Below, in pieces: positions 27,301 through 36,695 of a stretch of 64,000 nucleotides of DNA. How positions within the stretch are numbered: position 1 is the stretch's first letter; each line of letters opens with the position of its first letter. The notes under the pieces were generated by a model. That model saw nothing but the letters and a program-made list of their open reading frames with translations. It was not told the DNA's origin and did no database searches. Made by a program: the position numbers and the translations under genes. Source of the DNA: DASQMT01 sp963839615 (GTDB lineage: Bacteria > Actinomycetota > Thermoleophilia > Solirubrobacterales > Solirubrobacteraceae); assembly GCA_963839615.1 (NCBI GenBank), contig CAWIVY010000002.1, forward strand, positions 62,001 through 126,000. Reading direction: 5' to 3'.

Positions 27301-27385
27301 CGTGGCGTTCCGGGCCCTCCGTCAATGCCGCCGTTCTACGCCGTTCCGGGGCCGCGAGCGCGGCGGGGCCGGGCGGCGGCCCAAT

Positions 27386-27454
27386 CCCGCCGAACGTCCG
27401 TCAGCCGGTGCTATAGCCCGTACTCACGGACGTTCGCCGCCCAACGTCGCTGAA
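27386..27454 (-). repeat. Type-C palindromic element, copy 1 (69 bp)
   Basis: On the minus strand this 69-bp unit aligns without gaps to 41992-42060 with 7 mismatches, about 90 percent identity. Its core has 11-bp perfect arms, CGAACGTCCGT (27391-27401) and ACGGACGTTCG (27426-27436), around a CTATAG-containing centre. Confidence 0.7.
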
Positions 27455-27490
27455 CACCCCCTATAGGGCGTACTCCACGACGTTCGGCGC
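27441..27490 (-). repeat. Type-C palindromic element, diverged copy 2
   Basis: Adjacent to and partly overlapping copy 1, with arms AACGTCG (27443-27449) and CGACGTT (27478-27484) around CCCTATAGGG. It shares the GAGTAC and TATAG landmarks with copies 1 and 3 but is less conserved. Confidence 0.5.
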
Positions 27491-27495
27491 CCGGG

Positions 27496-27513
27496 GCGCT
27501 TCCGCGGAAGCGC
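27496..27513. repeat. 18-bp palindrome, copy 2
   Basis: Identical to copy 1; it ends 8 bp from the stop codon of the FAD reductase gene, where it might also function as a terminator stem. Confidence 0.7.
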
Positions 27514-27521
27514 TGCGCCGC

Positions 27522-28661
27522 TCAGGCCGCCAGCGCCTCGGCGTCCGAGCGCAGCGCCGCCGCCGGCGCGGGCAGCGCGAACTCCGGCGGTGCGATGCGC
27601 AGGTAGTGCCCGAACGCCCAGTGGGCGGGGCCGCCGCGCTCGAACGTCCGCGCCATCGCGCCGAGCGCGCGCGGGCGGAGCTTCGGAATCGCGTGCTGCA
27701 CCTGCAGCATGCAGGCGTACTTCCAGCCGTGCGCGGCGGAGAACTCGCCGTAGCGCGCGAGCGCCTGCTCGCGCGAGCGGCGGCCCTCGAGCACAGCGCG
27801 CAGCTCGCGCCCGCACGCGATGCCGAAGTAGAACGCGGTGCGGATGCCCTCGGCGGTCAGCGGCAGGCAGTGGCCGGCCGAGTCGCCGACGAAGAACACG
27901 CCGTCCTCGGTGGCGGGCCGGAGCTCGTGCGGGATCCAGTTGCCCTGGTAGCCGTCAGGTGGCAGCCCGACCTCGCCGGCCAGCCGCACGGTCGGGTCCT
28001 TGACGTGGTCGCGCGGGTCGAACGAGCCGATGCCGACGCGCACCTCGTCACGGGCCGGGAACGCCCAGCCGTAGCCCGCGCGGATGACGCGCTTGTCGAT
28101 CCACAGCTCGAGGTCGTCGCCGCTGCCGCCGGGATGCACCTCGAGCCCGCGCGAGAGGCGCGCGTTCGGCGGCTGCACGTGCTCGCCGCCGAGCATCCGC
28201 TTCCAGCCGAGCGCGTCGACGATCAGCGGCGCGCTCACGTCGCCTCGATCCGTCTGCACCACATCGCCCCGGCGGCCGTTGACCTTCGCCGTCTCGAACT
28301 CCGTCCCGGCGCCGTGCTGCTCCCACAGCAGGTCGCACAGGAGGCCGTAGTCGAACGTCGAGAACGTCCAGCCGAGCGGCCAGCGCGCGCTCGCGCGGGG
28401 CGTGTGGCATACGAGCGAGCCGAACGTCTGCAGGATCGAGGCATCCAGCCCGAGGTTGCGCAGCCAGCCGGTCGGGGCCGCGCACGCGGACGTCTGGCGC
28501 TCGCCGATCTCGTAGCGGTCGAGCACCAGCACGCGCGCGCCGGTCGCCCGCAGCTCGCGCGCGACCGCGAGCCCGGCGAACGAGGCGCCGCAGATCAGGA
28601 CGTCGAAGTCGCCGCCGACCGGGGTGCGCTCGGCGCCGCGCTTGGTGGCTCGGACTGGCAT
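27522..28661 (-). CDS. FAD-dependent oxidoreductase, geranylgeranyl-reductase-like
   Basis: A 379-residue flavoprotein. The dinucleotide-binding motif is DVLICGASFAGLAVARELR, with ARVLVLDR at the end of the second strand. The second FAD motif is GVFFVGDSAGHCLPLTAEGIR. GYGWAFPARDEVRVGIGSF resembles geranylgeranyl reductases and related halogenase-like reductases. It may reduce isoprenoid chains of quinones or lipids, but the substrate is not established. I chose ATG 28661 over an upstream start that would add a low-complexity extension. TATGAT on its strand (28674-28679) lies 12 nt upstream. Confidence 0.8.
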   Translation of the reverse strand: MPVRATKRGAERTPVGGDFDVLICGASFAGLAVARELRATGARVLVLDRYEIGERQTSACAAPTGWLRNLGLDASILQTFGSLVCHTPRASARWPLGWTFSTFDYGLLCDLLWEQHGAGTEFETAKVNGRRGDVVQTDRGDVSAPLIVDALGWKRMLGGEHVQPPNARLSRGLEVHPGGSGDDLELWIDKRVIRAGYGWAFPARDEVRVGIGSFDPRDHVKDPTVRLAGEVGLPPDGYQGNWIPHELRPATEDGVFFVGDSAGHCLPLTAEGIRTAFYFGIACGRELRAVLEGRRSREQALARYGEFSAAHGWKYACMLQVQHAIPKLRPRALGAMARTFERGGPAHWAFGHYLRIAPPEFALPAPAAALRSDAEALAA

Positions 28662-28714
28662 CGGAGGGCCAGGATCATAGGTGGGCCGCCGTCCGCCCGC
28701 ACGCACTGAGCCGC

Positions 28715-28732
28715 TAGGATTACCCGCTGCCT
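28715..28732 (+). promoter_or_regulatory. -10 element for rpsA
   Basis: TAGGAT (28715-28720) ends 12 nt before the rpsA ATG at 28733 in the 71-bp gap between divergent genes. The leader would be very short and no Shine-Dalgarno is visible. Confidence 0.45.
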
Positions 28733-30245
28733 ATGGAAGCCACTATGACCCCGCCCACCACTACTGACGCCAATGTCGTCGAAGGCTCTGAGGGCCTGCT
28801 CCTCGAGATCGACGGCCAGATCGTTCCGAACTACGACGCGACGATGGTCCTCTTCGAAGAGGGCGATGTCGTCACGGGTGCGGTGGTGCGCATCGACAAG
28901 GACGAGGTCCTCGTCGACATCGGATACAAGAGCGAGGGGGTCATCCCCTCGAACGAGCTGTCGATCCGCAAGTCGGTCGATCCCAGCGAGGAAGTCGAGA
29001 TCGGCGAGGAGGTCGACGCCCTCGTCCTCACCAAGGAGGACCAGGACGGCCGCCTGATCCTCTCGAAGAAGCGTGCCCGCTTCGAGCGCGCCTGGCGGCG
29101 CATCGAGGCGGCTGCCGAGTCGGGCGAGCCCGTCCACGGCTCGGTCATCGAGGTCGTCAAGGGCGGCCTGATCGTCGACCTCGGGGTGCGCGGCTTCCTG
29201 CCCGCCTCGCTGGTGGACATCCGCCGCGTCCCGAACCTCGACGAGTACCTCGGCCAGACGATCGAGTCGAAGGTGATCGAGCTCAACCGGCCGCGCAACA
29301 ACGTGGTCCTGAGCCGCCGCGCGGTGCTGGAGGAGGAGCGCAAGGAGCAGCGTCAGGCGATCCTCGAGCGGCTGCAGCCCGGCCTCATCATCGAGGGCCA
29401 GATCTCCAACATCGTCGAGTTCGGCGCGTTCGTCGACCTCGACGGGATCGACGGCCTGATCCACATCTCCGAGCTCTCGTGGTCGCACGTGAACCACCCG
29501 AGCGAGATCCTCAACATCGGCGACACCGTGCAGGTCAAGGTGCTCGACATCGACCGCGACCGGCAGCGCATCTCCCTGGGGCTCAAGCAGACCCAGGAGG
29601 ATCCGTGGCAGCGCGTGGTCGACACCTACTCGGTCGGCGACGAGCTCGAGGGCAAGGTCACCAAGGTGGTCGCCTTCGGCGCGTTCGTCGAGATCCTGGA
29701 GGGCGTCGAGGGGCTCGTGCACATCTCCGAGCTCGCCCAGCAGCACGTGGAGAACCCGCGCGAGATCGTCCAGCCGGACGACGAGGTGAAGGTGAAGATC
29801 CTCGAGATCGACTCCGAGCGCCGCCGCCTGTCGCTGTCGATCAAGCGCGTCGAGGACCAGATCCTGCCGCGCCGCGACCTGCAGTCGATCGAGGGCGAGG
29901 CCGGCGACGCCGACCTCGACAACGTGCCCGAGCTCGGCCTGTCCGAGGACGTCTTCGCCGCGCCGCCCGAGGCGGACCAGTCCGTCACCGACCTCGCGGA
30001 GGCCGAAGCGGACGCCGAGGAGGCTCCGAAGGTCGAAGCGGTGGTCGTCGACGAGGCTCCGCAGGCCGAGGCCGTCGCCGAGGAGGCTGCGCAGGCCGAG
30101 GCGGACGCCGAGGAGGCTCCGAAGGTCGAAGCGGTGGTCCGCCGAGGAGGCTCCGGAGGCCGAGACGGTCGCCGAGGAGACTCCGGAGGCCGCCGAGGAG
30201 GCGCCCGCAGCCGAGGCGCCCGAGTCCAAAGAGGAGCCGGCGTAG
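28733..30245 (+). CDS. rpsA: Ribosomal protein S1, with a +1 frameshift in its acidic tail
   Basis: RNA-binding ribosomal protein with four S1 domains (starting near residues 35, 120, 210 and 300; for example GQISNIVEFGAFVDLDGIDG and GKVTKVVAFGAFVEILEGVE). An acidic Glu/Ala-rich tail follows. Four S1 domains is the usual actinobacterial arrangement. The tail contains an exact 39-bp direct repeat (30008-30046 and 30101-30139), and right after the second copy the frame shifts by +1. Read in the +1 frame the acidic tail continues (AEEAPEAETVAEETPEAAEE) and stops at TAG 30243-30245. Read without the shift it becomes Arg/Gly-rich and runs into coaE as one 698-codon frame. Initiation could be at 28733 or at ATG 28745. 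Confidence 0.9.
30008..30139 (+). repeat. Exact 39-bp direct repeat inside rpsA
   Basis: The segments 30008-30046 and 30101-30139 are identical and encode the ADAEEAPKVEAVV unit of the acidic tail. The frameshift begins at the base after the second copy. Short exact repeats of this kind commonly cause replication slippage or assembly error. Confidence 0.75.
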
Positions 30246-30829
30246 CCGCACCGCCGTTCGTCGCCCTCACGGGCGGGATCGGAGCCGGCAAGTCCGAGGC
30301 GCTGGCGGCGCTCGCCCGATTGGGCGCCGCGACGCTCTCGACCGACGCGGTCGTGCACGAGCTCTATGCGGACCCCGAGGTGCGCGACGCCGTCGTCGCG
30401 CGCTGGGGTCCCGACGTCGCGCCGGGCGGGACCGTCGACCGCGCCGCGGTCGCGCGGCACGCGTTCGCGGCGCCGGCGGAGCGGGCGTGGCTCGAGGAGC
30501 TGCTCTGGCCGCGGGTCGGCGCGCGCGTCGCCGCGTGGCGCGAGATCGAGGCGACGCGCACGCCGCCCCCCGCGGCGCTGGTGGTCGAGACGCCGCTGCT
30601 CTTCGAGGCCGGTCTGGAAGGGCTCTACGACGCTACGCTGGTGGTGGTGGCGGACGAGGGGATTCGCGCACGGCGCGCTGCGGCGCGCGGACACGCCCTC
30701 GTCGACGAGCGCGCAGCGCGCCAGCTCTCCCAGGAGGAGAAGGCGGCGCGGGCGGACCACATCGTGCGCAACGATCGCGATCTCGACGCGCTCGAGCAGG
30801 AACTCGCCGACGTTCTTGAGAAGCTGTAG
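30242..30829 (+). CDS. coaE: Dephospho-CoA kinase without a recognisable start codon
   Basis: Last enzyme of coenzyme A synthesis, phosphorylating the 3'-OH of dephospho-CoA. The P-loop is LTGGIGAGKSE, TDAVVHELY is the substrate region, and VVETPLLFEAGLEGLYD and the lid (ARGHALVDERAARQLS) are typical. The domain is complete, at about 195 residues. There is no ATG, GTG or TTG in this frame near the N-terminus; the codon overlapping the rpsA TAG in the usual 4-nt position is GTA (30242-30244). Either an unusual start, a base error, or production as an S1-CoaE fusion would be needed. Confidence 0.85.
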   Translation, partial: VAAPPFVALTGGIGAGKSEALAALARLGAATLSTDAVVHELYADPEVRDAVVARWGPDVAPGGTVDRAAVARHAFAAPAERAWLEELLWPRVGARVAAWREIEATRTPPPAALVVETPLLFEAGLEGLYDATLVVVADEGIRARRAAARGHALVDERAARQLSQEEKAARADHIVRNDRDLDALEQELADVLEKL

Positions 30830-30904
30830 TGACCACACGATGAGCACGAGCACCGCCACTCGCAGATCGCGTCCGCAGACGGCGGCGGCGCGGGCGCGCC
30901 GCGC

Positions 30905-31492
30905 ATGCGCACCCTGCGCCGCCGCCTGGGCTTCCTGGTGGCCGTCGCCATCGCCGCGGTGGCCGTGGCCGCCGTCATCGCGCCATGGGCCGACGACGCG
31001 GTGGAGGAGGTCGCGCTGCCCCTGCGCCACGACGACATCATCCGCCAGCAGGCGTCGGAGAAGGGGCTCGACCCGGCGCTGATCGCCGGCGTCATCTACG
31101 CCGAGTCGCACTTCCGCGACCAGACCTCCACTGCCGGCGCGAAGGGCCTGATGCAGCTGATGCCCAGCACCGCCGACTACATCGCCCAGAAGTCGGGCGG
31201 CACCGCGTTCGTGCAGGGCGACCTCGCCACGCCGCAGGTGAACATCGCCTACGGCTCGTGGTACCTGCGCTACCTGCTGCAGAAGTACGAGGGCCGCGAG
31301 GTCCTCGCGCTCGCCGCCTACAACGCCGGCGAGGGCAAGGTCGACGAGTGGACCGCGGTCGCGAGCGGCCGCGGCGAGGACTTCCGGGCCGCCGACCACA
31401 TCCCCTTCGCGGAGACGCGCAACTACGTGCAGACGGTGCTCGACGCGCGAACGGAGTACCGGCGCACGTACGCGCAGGAGCTCGGGCTCTGA
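30905..31492 (+). CDS. Membrane-anchored lytic transglycosylase (SLT domain)
   Basis: A 195-residue protein with a single N-terminal signal anchor (residues 9-28, LGFLVAVAIAAVAVAAVIAP) and an extracytoplasmic lysozyme-like SLT domain. The catalytic glutamate is in VIYAESHFRDQ, followed by AKGLMQLMPST and LAAYNAGEGKVDEW. It cleaves peptidoglycan glycan strands to 1,6-anhydro products. An ATG at 30840 in another frame does not connect. The 75-nt gap after coaE shows nothing notable. Confidence 0.87.
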   Translation: MRTLRRRLGFLVAVAIAAVAVAAVIAPWADDAVEEVALPLRHDDIIRQQASEKGLDPALIAGVIYAESHFRDQTSTAGAKGLMQLMPSTADYIAQKSGGTAFVQGDLATPQVNIAYGSWYLRYLLQKYEGREVLALAAYNAGEGKVDEWTAVASGRGEDFRAADHIPFAETRNYVQTVLDARTEYRRTYAQELGL

Positions 31493-32262
31493 GCGACCCG
31501 CTGGCAGGGCGGGGGGCGCTCGTCACGGGGGTCAGCCGCCGCGCCGGGATCGGCTTCGCGCTCGCGCGGCGGCTGCGCGAGCTGGGCGCCGACCTGTTCG
31601 TCCAGGGCTTCGTGCCGCACGACGCGGGCCAGCCATGGGGCGCCGATCGCGCCGGCGTGCCGGCGCTGGCGGACGAGCTCGGCGCGGCCGGGCAGCTCGA
31701 GTGCGACTTCGCCGACCCGGCTGCGCCCGCCGACTGCGTGTCGGCGGCGGTCGCCGCGCTCGGGCACGTCGACATCCTCGTCGCCAACCACGCGATGTCG
31801 TGCAACCAGGACCTCGAGGCGCTCGAGGCCGCGGCGATCGACGCGACGCTGGCAGTCAACGTGCGCGCCACGCTGCTGCTCGTGCAGGCGTACGCCGCGC
31901 GCCACGACGACAGGCGCCCGGGGGGCCGCGTGGTCCTCTTCACGTCGGGACAGCACCTCGAGCCGATGGCGCGCGAGCTGCCCTACGCGGCGAGCAAGGG
32001 CGCCCTGCACGGGATCACGGCCTCGCTGGCCGCGCACCTGGCGCCGCGCGGCATCCTCGTCAACGCGCTCAACCCCGGCCCGACGGACACCGGCTGGGCG
32101 ACGCCGGAGCTGCTCGCGCACGAGCTGCGGCGGTTGCCGCTCGGCCGCTGGGGCACACCCGAGGACGCGGCCCGCCTCGCCGGCTGGCTCGCGAGCGACG
32201 ACGCCGGCTGGATCACCGGCCAGGTGATCACCGGCGACGGGGGCTTCTCGCTGAGCCGCTGA
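31489..32262 (+). CDS. Short-chain dehydrogenase/reductase, apparent CTG start
   Basis: SDR of 257 residues with the cofactor motif VTGVSRRAGIGFALA, VANHAMSCNQDLEAL in place of NAG, and the active-site YAASKGALHG (YxxxK) following FTSGQ. It resembles 3-oxoacyl-ACP reductase-like SDRs; the substrate is unknown. No ATG, GTG or TTG is present before the conserved N-terminus. The codon in the expected 4-nt overlap with the upstream stop is CTG (31489-31491, CTGA), preceded by AGGAG about 8 nt upstream, so a rare CTG start is the best reading. Confidence 0.8.
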   Translation: MSDPLAGRGALVTGVSRRAGIGFALARRLRELGADLFVQGFVPHDAGQPWGADRAGVPALADELGAAGQLECDFADPAAPADCVSAAVAALGHVDILVANHAMSCNQDLEALEAAAIDATLAVNVRATLLLVQAYAARHDDRRPGGRVVLFTSGQHLEPMARELPYAASKGALHGITASLAAHLAPRGILVNALNPGPTDTGWATPELLAHELRRLPLGRWGTPEDAARLAGWLASDDAGWITGQVITGDGGFSLSR

Positions 32263-32270
32263 GAACGCGA

Positions 32271-32306
32271 GCGCGGCTCCCGGCTCGAGCGAGCCGGAAG
32301 CCGCGC
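32271..32306. terminator. Strong bidirectional terminator hairpin
   Basis: GCGCGGCT-C-CCGGCTC (32271-32286), loop GAGC, and GAGCCGG-A-AGCCGCGC (32291-32306) form a 16-bp stem with one mismatch between the convergent SDR and ATPase genes. It can serve both strands. Confidence 0.7.
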
Positions 32307-32319
32307 GTCGCGAAGATCG

Positions 32320-33523
<1,204 letters not shown>

Positions 33524-33530
33524 CCCCGCA

Positions 33531-34421
33531 TCACCCCTTGACTGCGCCGGCGGTGAGGCCGGCGACGATCCGCTTCTGGAACAAGAGCACGAGCAGGATC
33601 AGCGGTATCGAGATCGTTACCGATGCCGCGCTGATCGTGCCCAACGGCTGTTCGAACTGCGTCGATCCCGTGAAGAACGCGATCGCGGCCGGGACCGTGC
33701 GCGCGCTCGAGGAGGACGTCAGCGTGATCGCGAGCAGGAACTCGTTCCACGCCGCGATGAACGTCAGGATCCCCGCGGTGGCCAAACCGGGCGCCGCGAG
33801 CGGCACGACGACCTTGCGGAAGGCCTCGAAGTTCGTCGCCCCGTCGACCAGCGCCGCCTCCTCGAGGTCCCGCGGGATCTCCTTGAAGAACGACGTCAGG
33901 ATGTAGATCGTCAGCGGCAGCGCGAACGTCAGGTACGGGATCACGAGGCCCGGGATCGTGTCGTAGAGGCCGGTGTCGCGCCAGAGCTTGAAGATCGGCG
34001 CGGCGATCGCGATCTGCGGGAACGTCGAGATCGACAGGACGATCGCCAGGATCAGGAACTTGCGCTTCATCCGCAGCCGTGCCAGCGCGTAGGCGCAGAA
34101 CGACCCGATGATGAGCGACAGCGCGGTCGTGACCAGCGCCACGATCGCGCTGTTCTTGAGCGCGAGCGTGAAGTTCGAGTCCTGGAAGATCGACTTGTAG
34201 TTCTCCAGCGACGGGCTGGGTGGCACGAGCGCCGAGGTCGACAGGTCCGGGCCCGTCTTCAGCGACGTGTTGATCAGCCAGTAGAACGGGAACAGGCAGA
34301 AGACGACGATCGCCGCCACGGCGAGCCAGATCCACCACGGGGTGCGGACCTTCGTCGGATCGCGGCGCTTCTTCCTGGTTTCGGCGCGCTCGACGGCGGC
34401 GGGAACGGATGCGGCTTCCAT
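33531..34421 (-). CDS. Sugar ABC transporter permease (MalG type)
   Basis: Inner-membrane permease of 296 residues with six predicted helices and the EAA loop EEAALVDGATNFEAFRKVVVPLAAPGL. The N-terminus is cytoplasmic and basic (RAETRKKRRDPTKVRT). It lies between the partner permease (3-nt gap) and the ATPase gene (7-nt gap) in one operon. It forms the translocation pore with the neighbouring permease. Confidence 0.92.
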   Translation of the reverse strand: MEAASVPAAVERAETRKKRRDPTKVRTPWWIWLAVAAIVVFCLFPFYWLINTSLKTGPDLSTSALVPPSPSLENYKSIFQDSNFTLALKNSAIVALVTTALSLIIGSFCAYALARLRMKRKFLILAIVLSISTFPQIAIAAPIFKLWRDTGLYDTIPGLVIPYLTFALPLTIYILTSFFKEIPRDLEEAALVDGATNFEAFRKVVVPLAAPGLATAGILTFIAAWNEFLLAITLTSSSSARTVPAAIAFFTGSTQFEQPLGTISAASVTISIPLILLVLLFQKRIVAGLTAGAVKG

Positions 34422-34424
34422 GTC

Positions 34425-35378
34425 CTACTCCTCCGCCATTGTCTTGAGGTTGCCGCCGATGAAGCGGATGTAGAGGAACGAGACCGCCATCACGATCACG
34501 AACGTGAGCACGGCCAGCGCCGAGCCCTCGCCGACGAGCCGGTTCTGCTGGAACGTCTCGTAGGAGATCAGCGACAGCGTCTGCGTCCCGTGCGCGCCCT
34601 TCGTGAGCACCCACGGGAGGTCGAAGATCCGCAACGCGTCGAGCGTGCGGAAGATCAGCGCGACGAGGATCGCCGGCATCAGCAGCGGCAGCGTGAGCTT
34701 GGTGAAGCGCTGCCAGCCCGTCGCACCGTCGACCTTGCCGGCCTCGTAGATCTCGTTCGGTATCACCTGCAGGCCGGCGAGTATCAGCAGCGCCATGAAC
34801 GGCGCCGTCTTCCAGACGTCGGCGATGATCATCACGATCAGCGCCTCCGGCTCAGAGCCGAGCCAGACCGTGTCGTCCGGTAACCCGATCGCGCCGAACA
34901 TCGTGTTCACGAAGCCCAGCTCGGGCTCGAAGATCGTCTGCCAGGTGATCGCGGTGACCACCGTCAGCACGGCCCACGGGACGAGGATCACGGTGCGCAG
35001 GATCCCCTGACCCTTGAAGGCCGCGTGCATGGCCATCGCCATCGCCACCCCGATGACCAGCTCGAAGAGCACGGACGCGATCGTGAAGACGAACGTCGTC
35101 CTGAACGCCGTCCAGAACTGCTTGCTGTCCTCGCCCCACAGCGCATCGGTGTAGTTGCCGAACGGAGCGCTCGGCAGCGCCCAGCGAACCTCGCCGGCGT
35201 TGATCAGTGAGTACTGATGCAGCGAGAGCCAGACGGCGTACACGATGGGGTACACCGCCACCAGTGCGATGAGCACCAGTGACGGCGACACCATGTACCA
35301 CGCCAGGCGGCGCTCCGGGACTCCCCGTGAGCGCCGCTGTGGCTGGACTCCAGCCGCTTTTGCAGTGGCGGCTTCCAT
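34425..35378 (-). CDS. Sugar ABC transporter permease (MalF type)
   Basis: Permease of 317 residues with six or more helices and the EAA loop NEIYEAGKVDGATGWQRFTKLTLPLLMP. The short N-terminal form without the large periplasmic MalF loop is usual in actinobacteria. It starts 3 nt after the binding-protein stop. Both permeases begin MEAA, a small coincidence of the two N-termini. Confidence 0.92.
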   Translation of the reverse strand: MEAATAKAAGVQPQRRSRGVPERRLAWYMVSPSLVLIALVAVYPIVYAVWLSLHQYSLINAGEVRWALPSAPFGNYTDALWGEDSKQFWTAFRTTFVFTIASVLFELVIGVAMAMAMHAAFKGQGILRTVILVPWAVLTVVTAITWQTIFEPELGFVNTMFGAIGLPDDTVWLGSEPEALIVMIIADVWKTAPFMALLILAGLQVIPNEIYEAGKVDGATGWQRFTKLTLPLLMPAILVALIFRTLDALRIFDLPWVLTKGAHGTQTLSLISYETFQQNRLVGEGSALAVLTFVIVMAVSFLYIRFIGGNLKTMAEE

Positions 35379-35381
35379 GGT

Positions 35382-36695
35382 CTAGAAGGTGGCCAGGGCC
35401 TTCTCCATCTCGGACTGCCCCGTCTTCAGGGCCTCCTCCGGCGTGACCTTGCCCGACAGCGCCTCGTTGACGTTCTTGTAGATCGCCTGCGAGATCTGCG
35501 TGTAGACCGGCGAGACCGGGCGCGAGCCCGCCTGCGCGATGGCCTGCTTGAGCTCGGCCGCGAACGGCATCGCCTTCTGCACCTCGGGTGAGTCGTAGAC
35601 CGACTGGAGCACCGGGCTCAGCGAGTACTTCGCCGCGTCACGCGTGATCGACTCCTCGCTCGTGAGGAAGTCGATCAGCGCCAGCGCGCCGCCCTGGTTC
35701 TTCGAGAACGCGGAGATGACCAGGTTGTGACCGCCGAGGATGCCGCCCTTGCCGCCGCCCTCGAACTCGGGGAACGGTGCGACCTCGAACTTGGGGGCGT
35801 CCTTGTTCGCCTTGCCGATCGCATAGGCGTACGGCCAGTTGCGCTCGAACGTCGCGCGCCCGGCCTCGAACGCCCGCCGTGCCGGCTCCTCCATGTAGGT
35901 CGTGACGGACTTCTTCGCCGCGCCGTCCTTGATGCCGTCGACCATGAACTGCAGCGCCTTGAGGTTCTCCGGCGTGTCGAACGTCGCTTCCTTGCCGTCC
36001 TCGGAGAGGATGGCGCCGCCTGCGGCCAGCGAGATCTCCATGAAGTTGCAGGTCAGGCCCTCGTACGAGGCGCCCTGGTAGACGATGCCGTCGTTCTCGG
36101 CGGCGATCTTGTAGACCTCCTGCCAGGTCTTCGGCACTTCCTTGACCTGGTCGGTGCGGTAGTAGAGGAAGCCCGCGTCGGACTGCTTCGGGACGCCCCA
36201 CTGCTTGCCGTCGTATGTGACCGTCTCGAACGTCGCCGGGATGAACTCGCTCTCGCGCTCCTTGACGTACGGCGTCATGTCCACGAGCCACTTCTGCGAG
36301 GCGAACTCAGCCGTCCAGACGACGTCGGAGTAGAAGATGTCGCACTCGCCCGACTTCGCCTCCTGGCGCTGGATGAACTGGTTGCGCTGCTCATCCGCGG
36401 ACTCGGGGAACTCGAGCAGCTTGGCCGAGAGGCCCTTGCTCTGGTTCTCCTCGTTGAAGAGCTTGACCGACTCCTTCTGTGCTCCGGAGGTGTCCTTGCC
36501 GGTGCAGTAGGTGACCTCTCCCTTGGCGTTGTCCATCGAGGCGAGGTCGATCGCCTTGGCGCCCTTCGTCGCTCCGGTCTCCTCCGTGCCCGGAGTGCCG
36601 CCGCCGCCGCCTTCGTCGTCGCCGCAACCGGCGACCAGGCCGCCCATGAGCGCGGCACAGCCGAGCCATATGGCGACGTGTCGATGCAATCTCAC
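35382..36695 (-). CDS. Sugar-binding lipoprotein of the ABC transporter
   Basis: Extracellular solute-binding protein (437 residues, cluster with maltose/trehalose binders such as LpqY/ThuE). The lipobox is LVAGC after a signal peptide, followed by a Gly/Asp-rich linker. Family motifs include CDIFYSDVVWTAEFASQKWLVDMTPY-like anchoring and RRAFEAGRATFERNWPYAY. The GTG start at 36695 is preceded by AGGAGGGG, the same ribosome-binding site as livK. It overlaps the lacI stop in GTGA (36692-36695). With an alpha-glucosidase nearby, an alpha-linked disaccharide is the likely ligand. Confidence 0.9.
   Translation of the reverse strand: MRLHRHVAIWLGCAALMGGLVAGCGDDEGGGGGTPGTEETGATKGAKAIDLASMDNAKGEVTYCTGKDTSGAQKESVKLFNEENQSKGLSAKLLEFPESADEQRNQFIQRQEAKSGECDIFYSDVVWTAEFASQKWLVDMTPYVKERESEFIPATFETVTYDGKQWGVPKQSDAGFLYYRTDQVKEVPKTWQEVYKIAAENDGIVYQGASYEGLTCNFMEISLAAGGAILSEDGKEATFDTPENLKALQFMVDGIKDGAAKKSVTTYMEEPARRAFEAGRATFERNWPYAYAIGKANKDAPKFEVAPFPEFEGGGKGGILGGHNLVISAFSKNQGGALALIDFLTSEESITRDAAKYSLSPVLQSVYDSPEVQKAMPFAAELKQAIAQAGSRPVSPVYTQISQAIYKNVNEALSGKVTPEEALKTGQSEMEKALATF

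Larger units (their letters stand above)
27179..27521. other. Gene-free gap filled with palindromic repeats
   Basis: This 343-bp stretch has no convincing gene. It holds a 39-bp palindrome, two copies of an identical 18-bp palindrome, and two type-C elements, listed separately. Short open frames through it merely translate the repeats. Confidence 0.7.

Noticed and set aside
27218..27466. An 82-codon open frame in the repeat-filled gap
   Set aside because: It translates palindromic repeats, lacks a ribosome-binding site or -10 box, and the peptide has no protein-like pattern.
28733..30829. Genuine S1-CoaE fusion protein
   Set aside because: Kept only as an alternative. The acidic tail continues perfectly in the +1 frame, and the shift sits at the edge of a direct repeat, so error is more likely. 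The missing coaE start keeps the question open.
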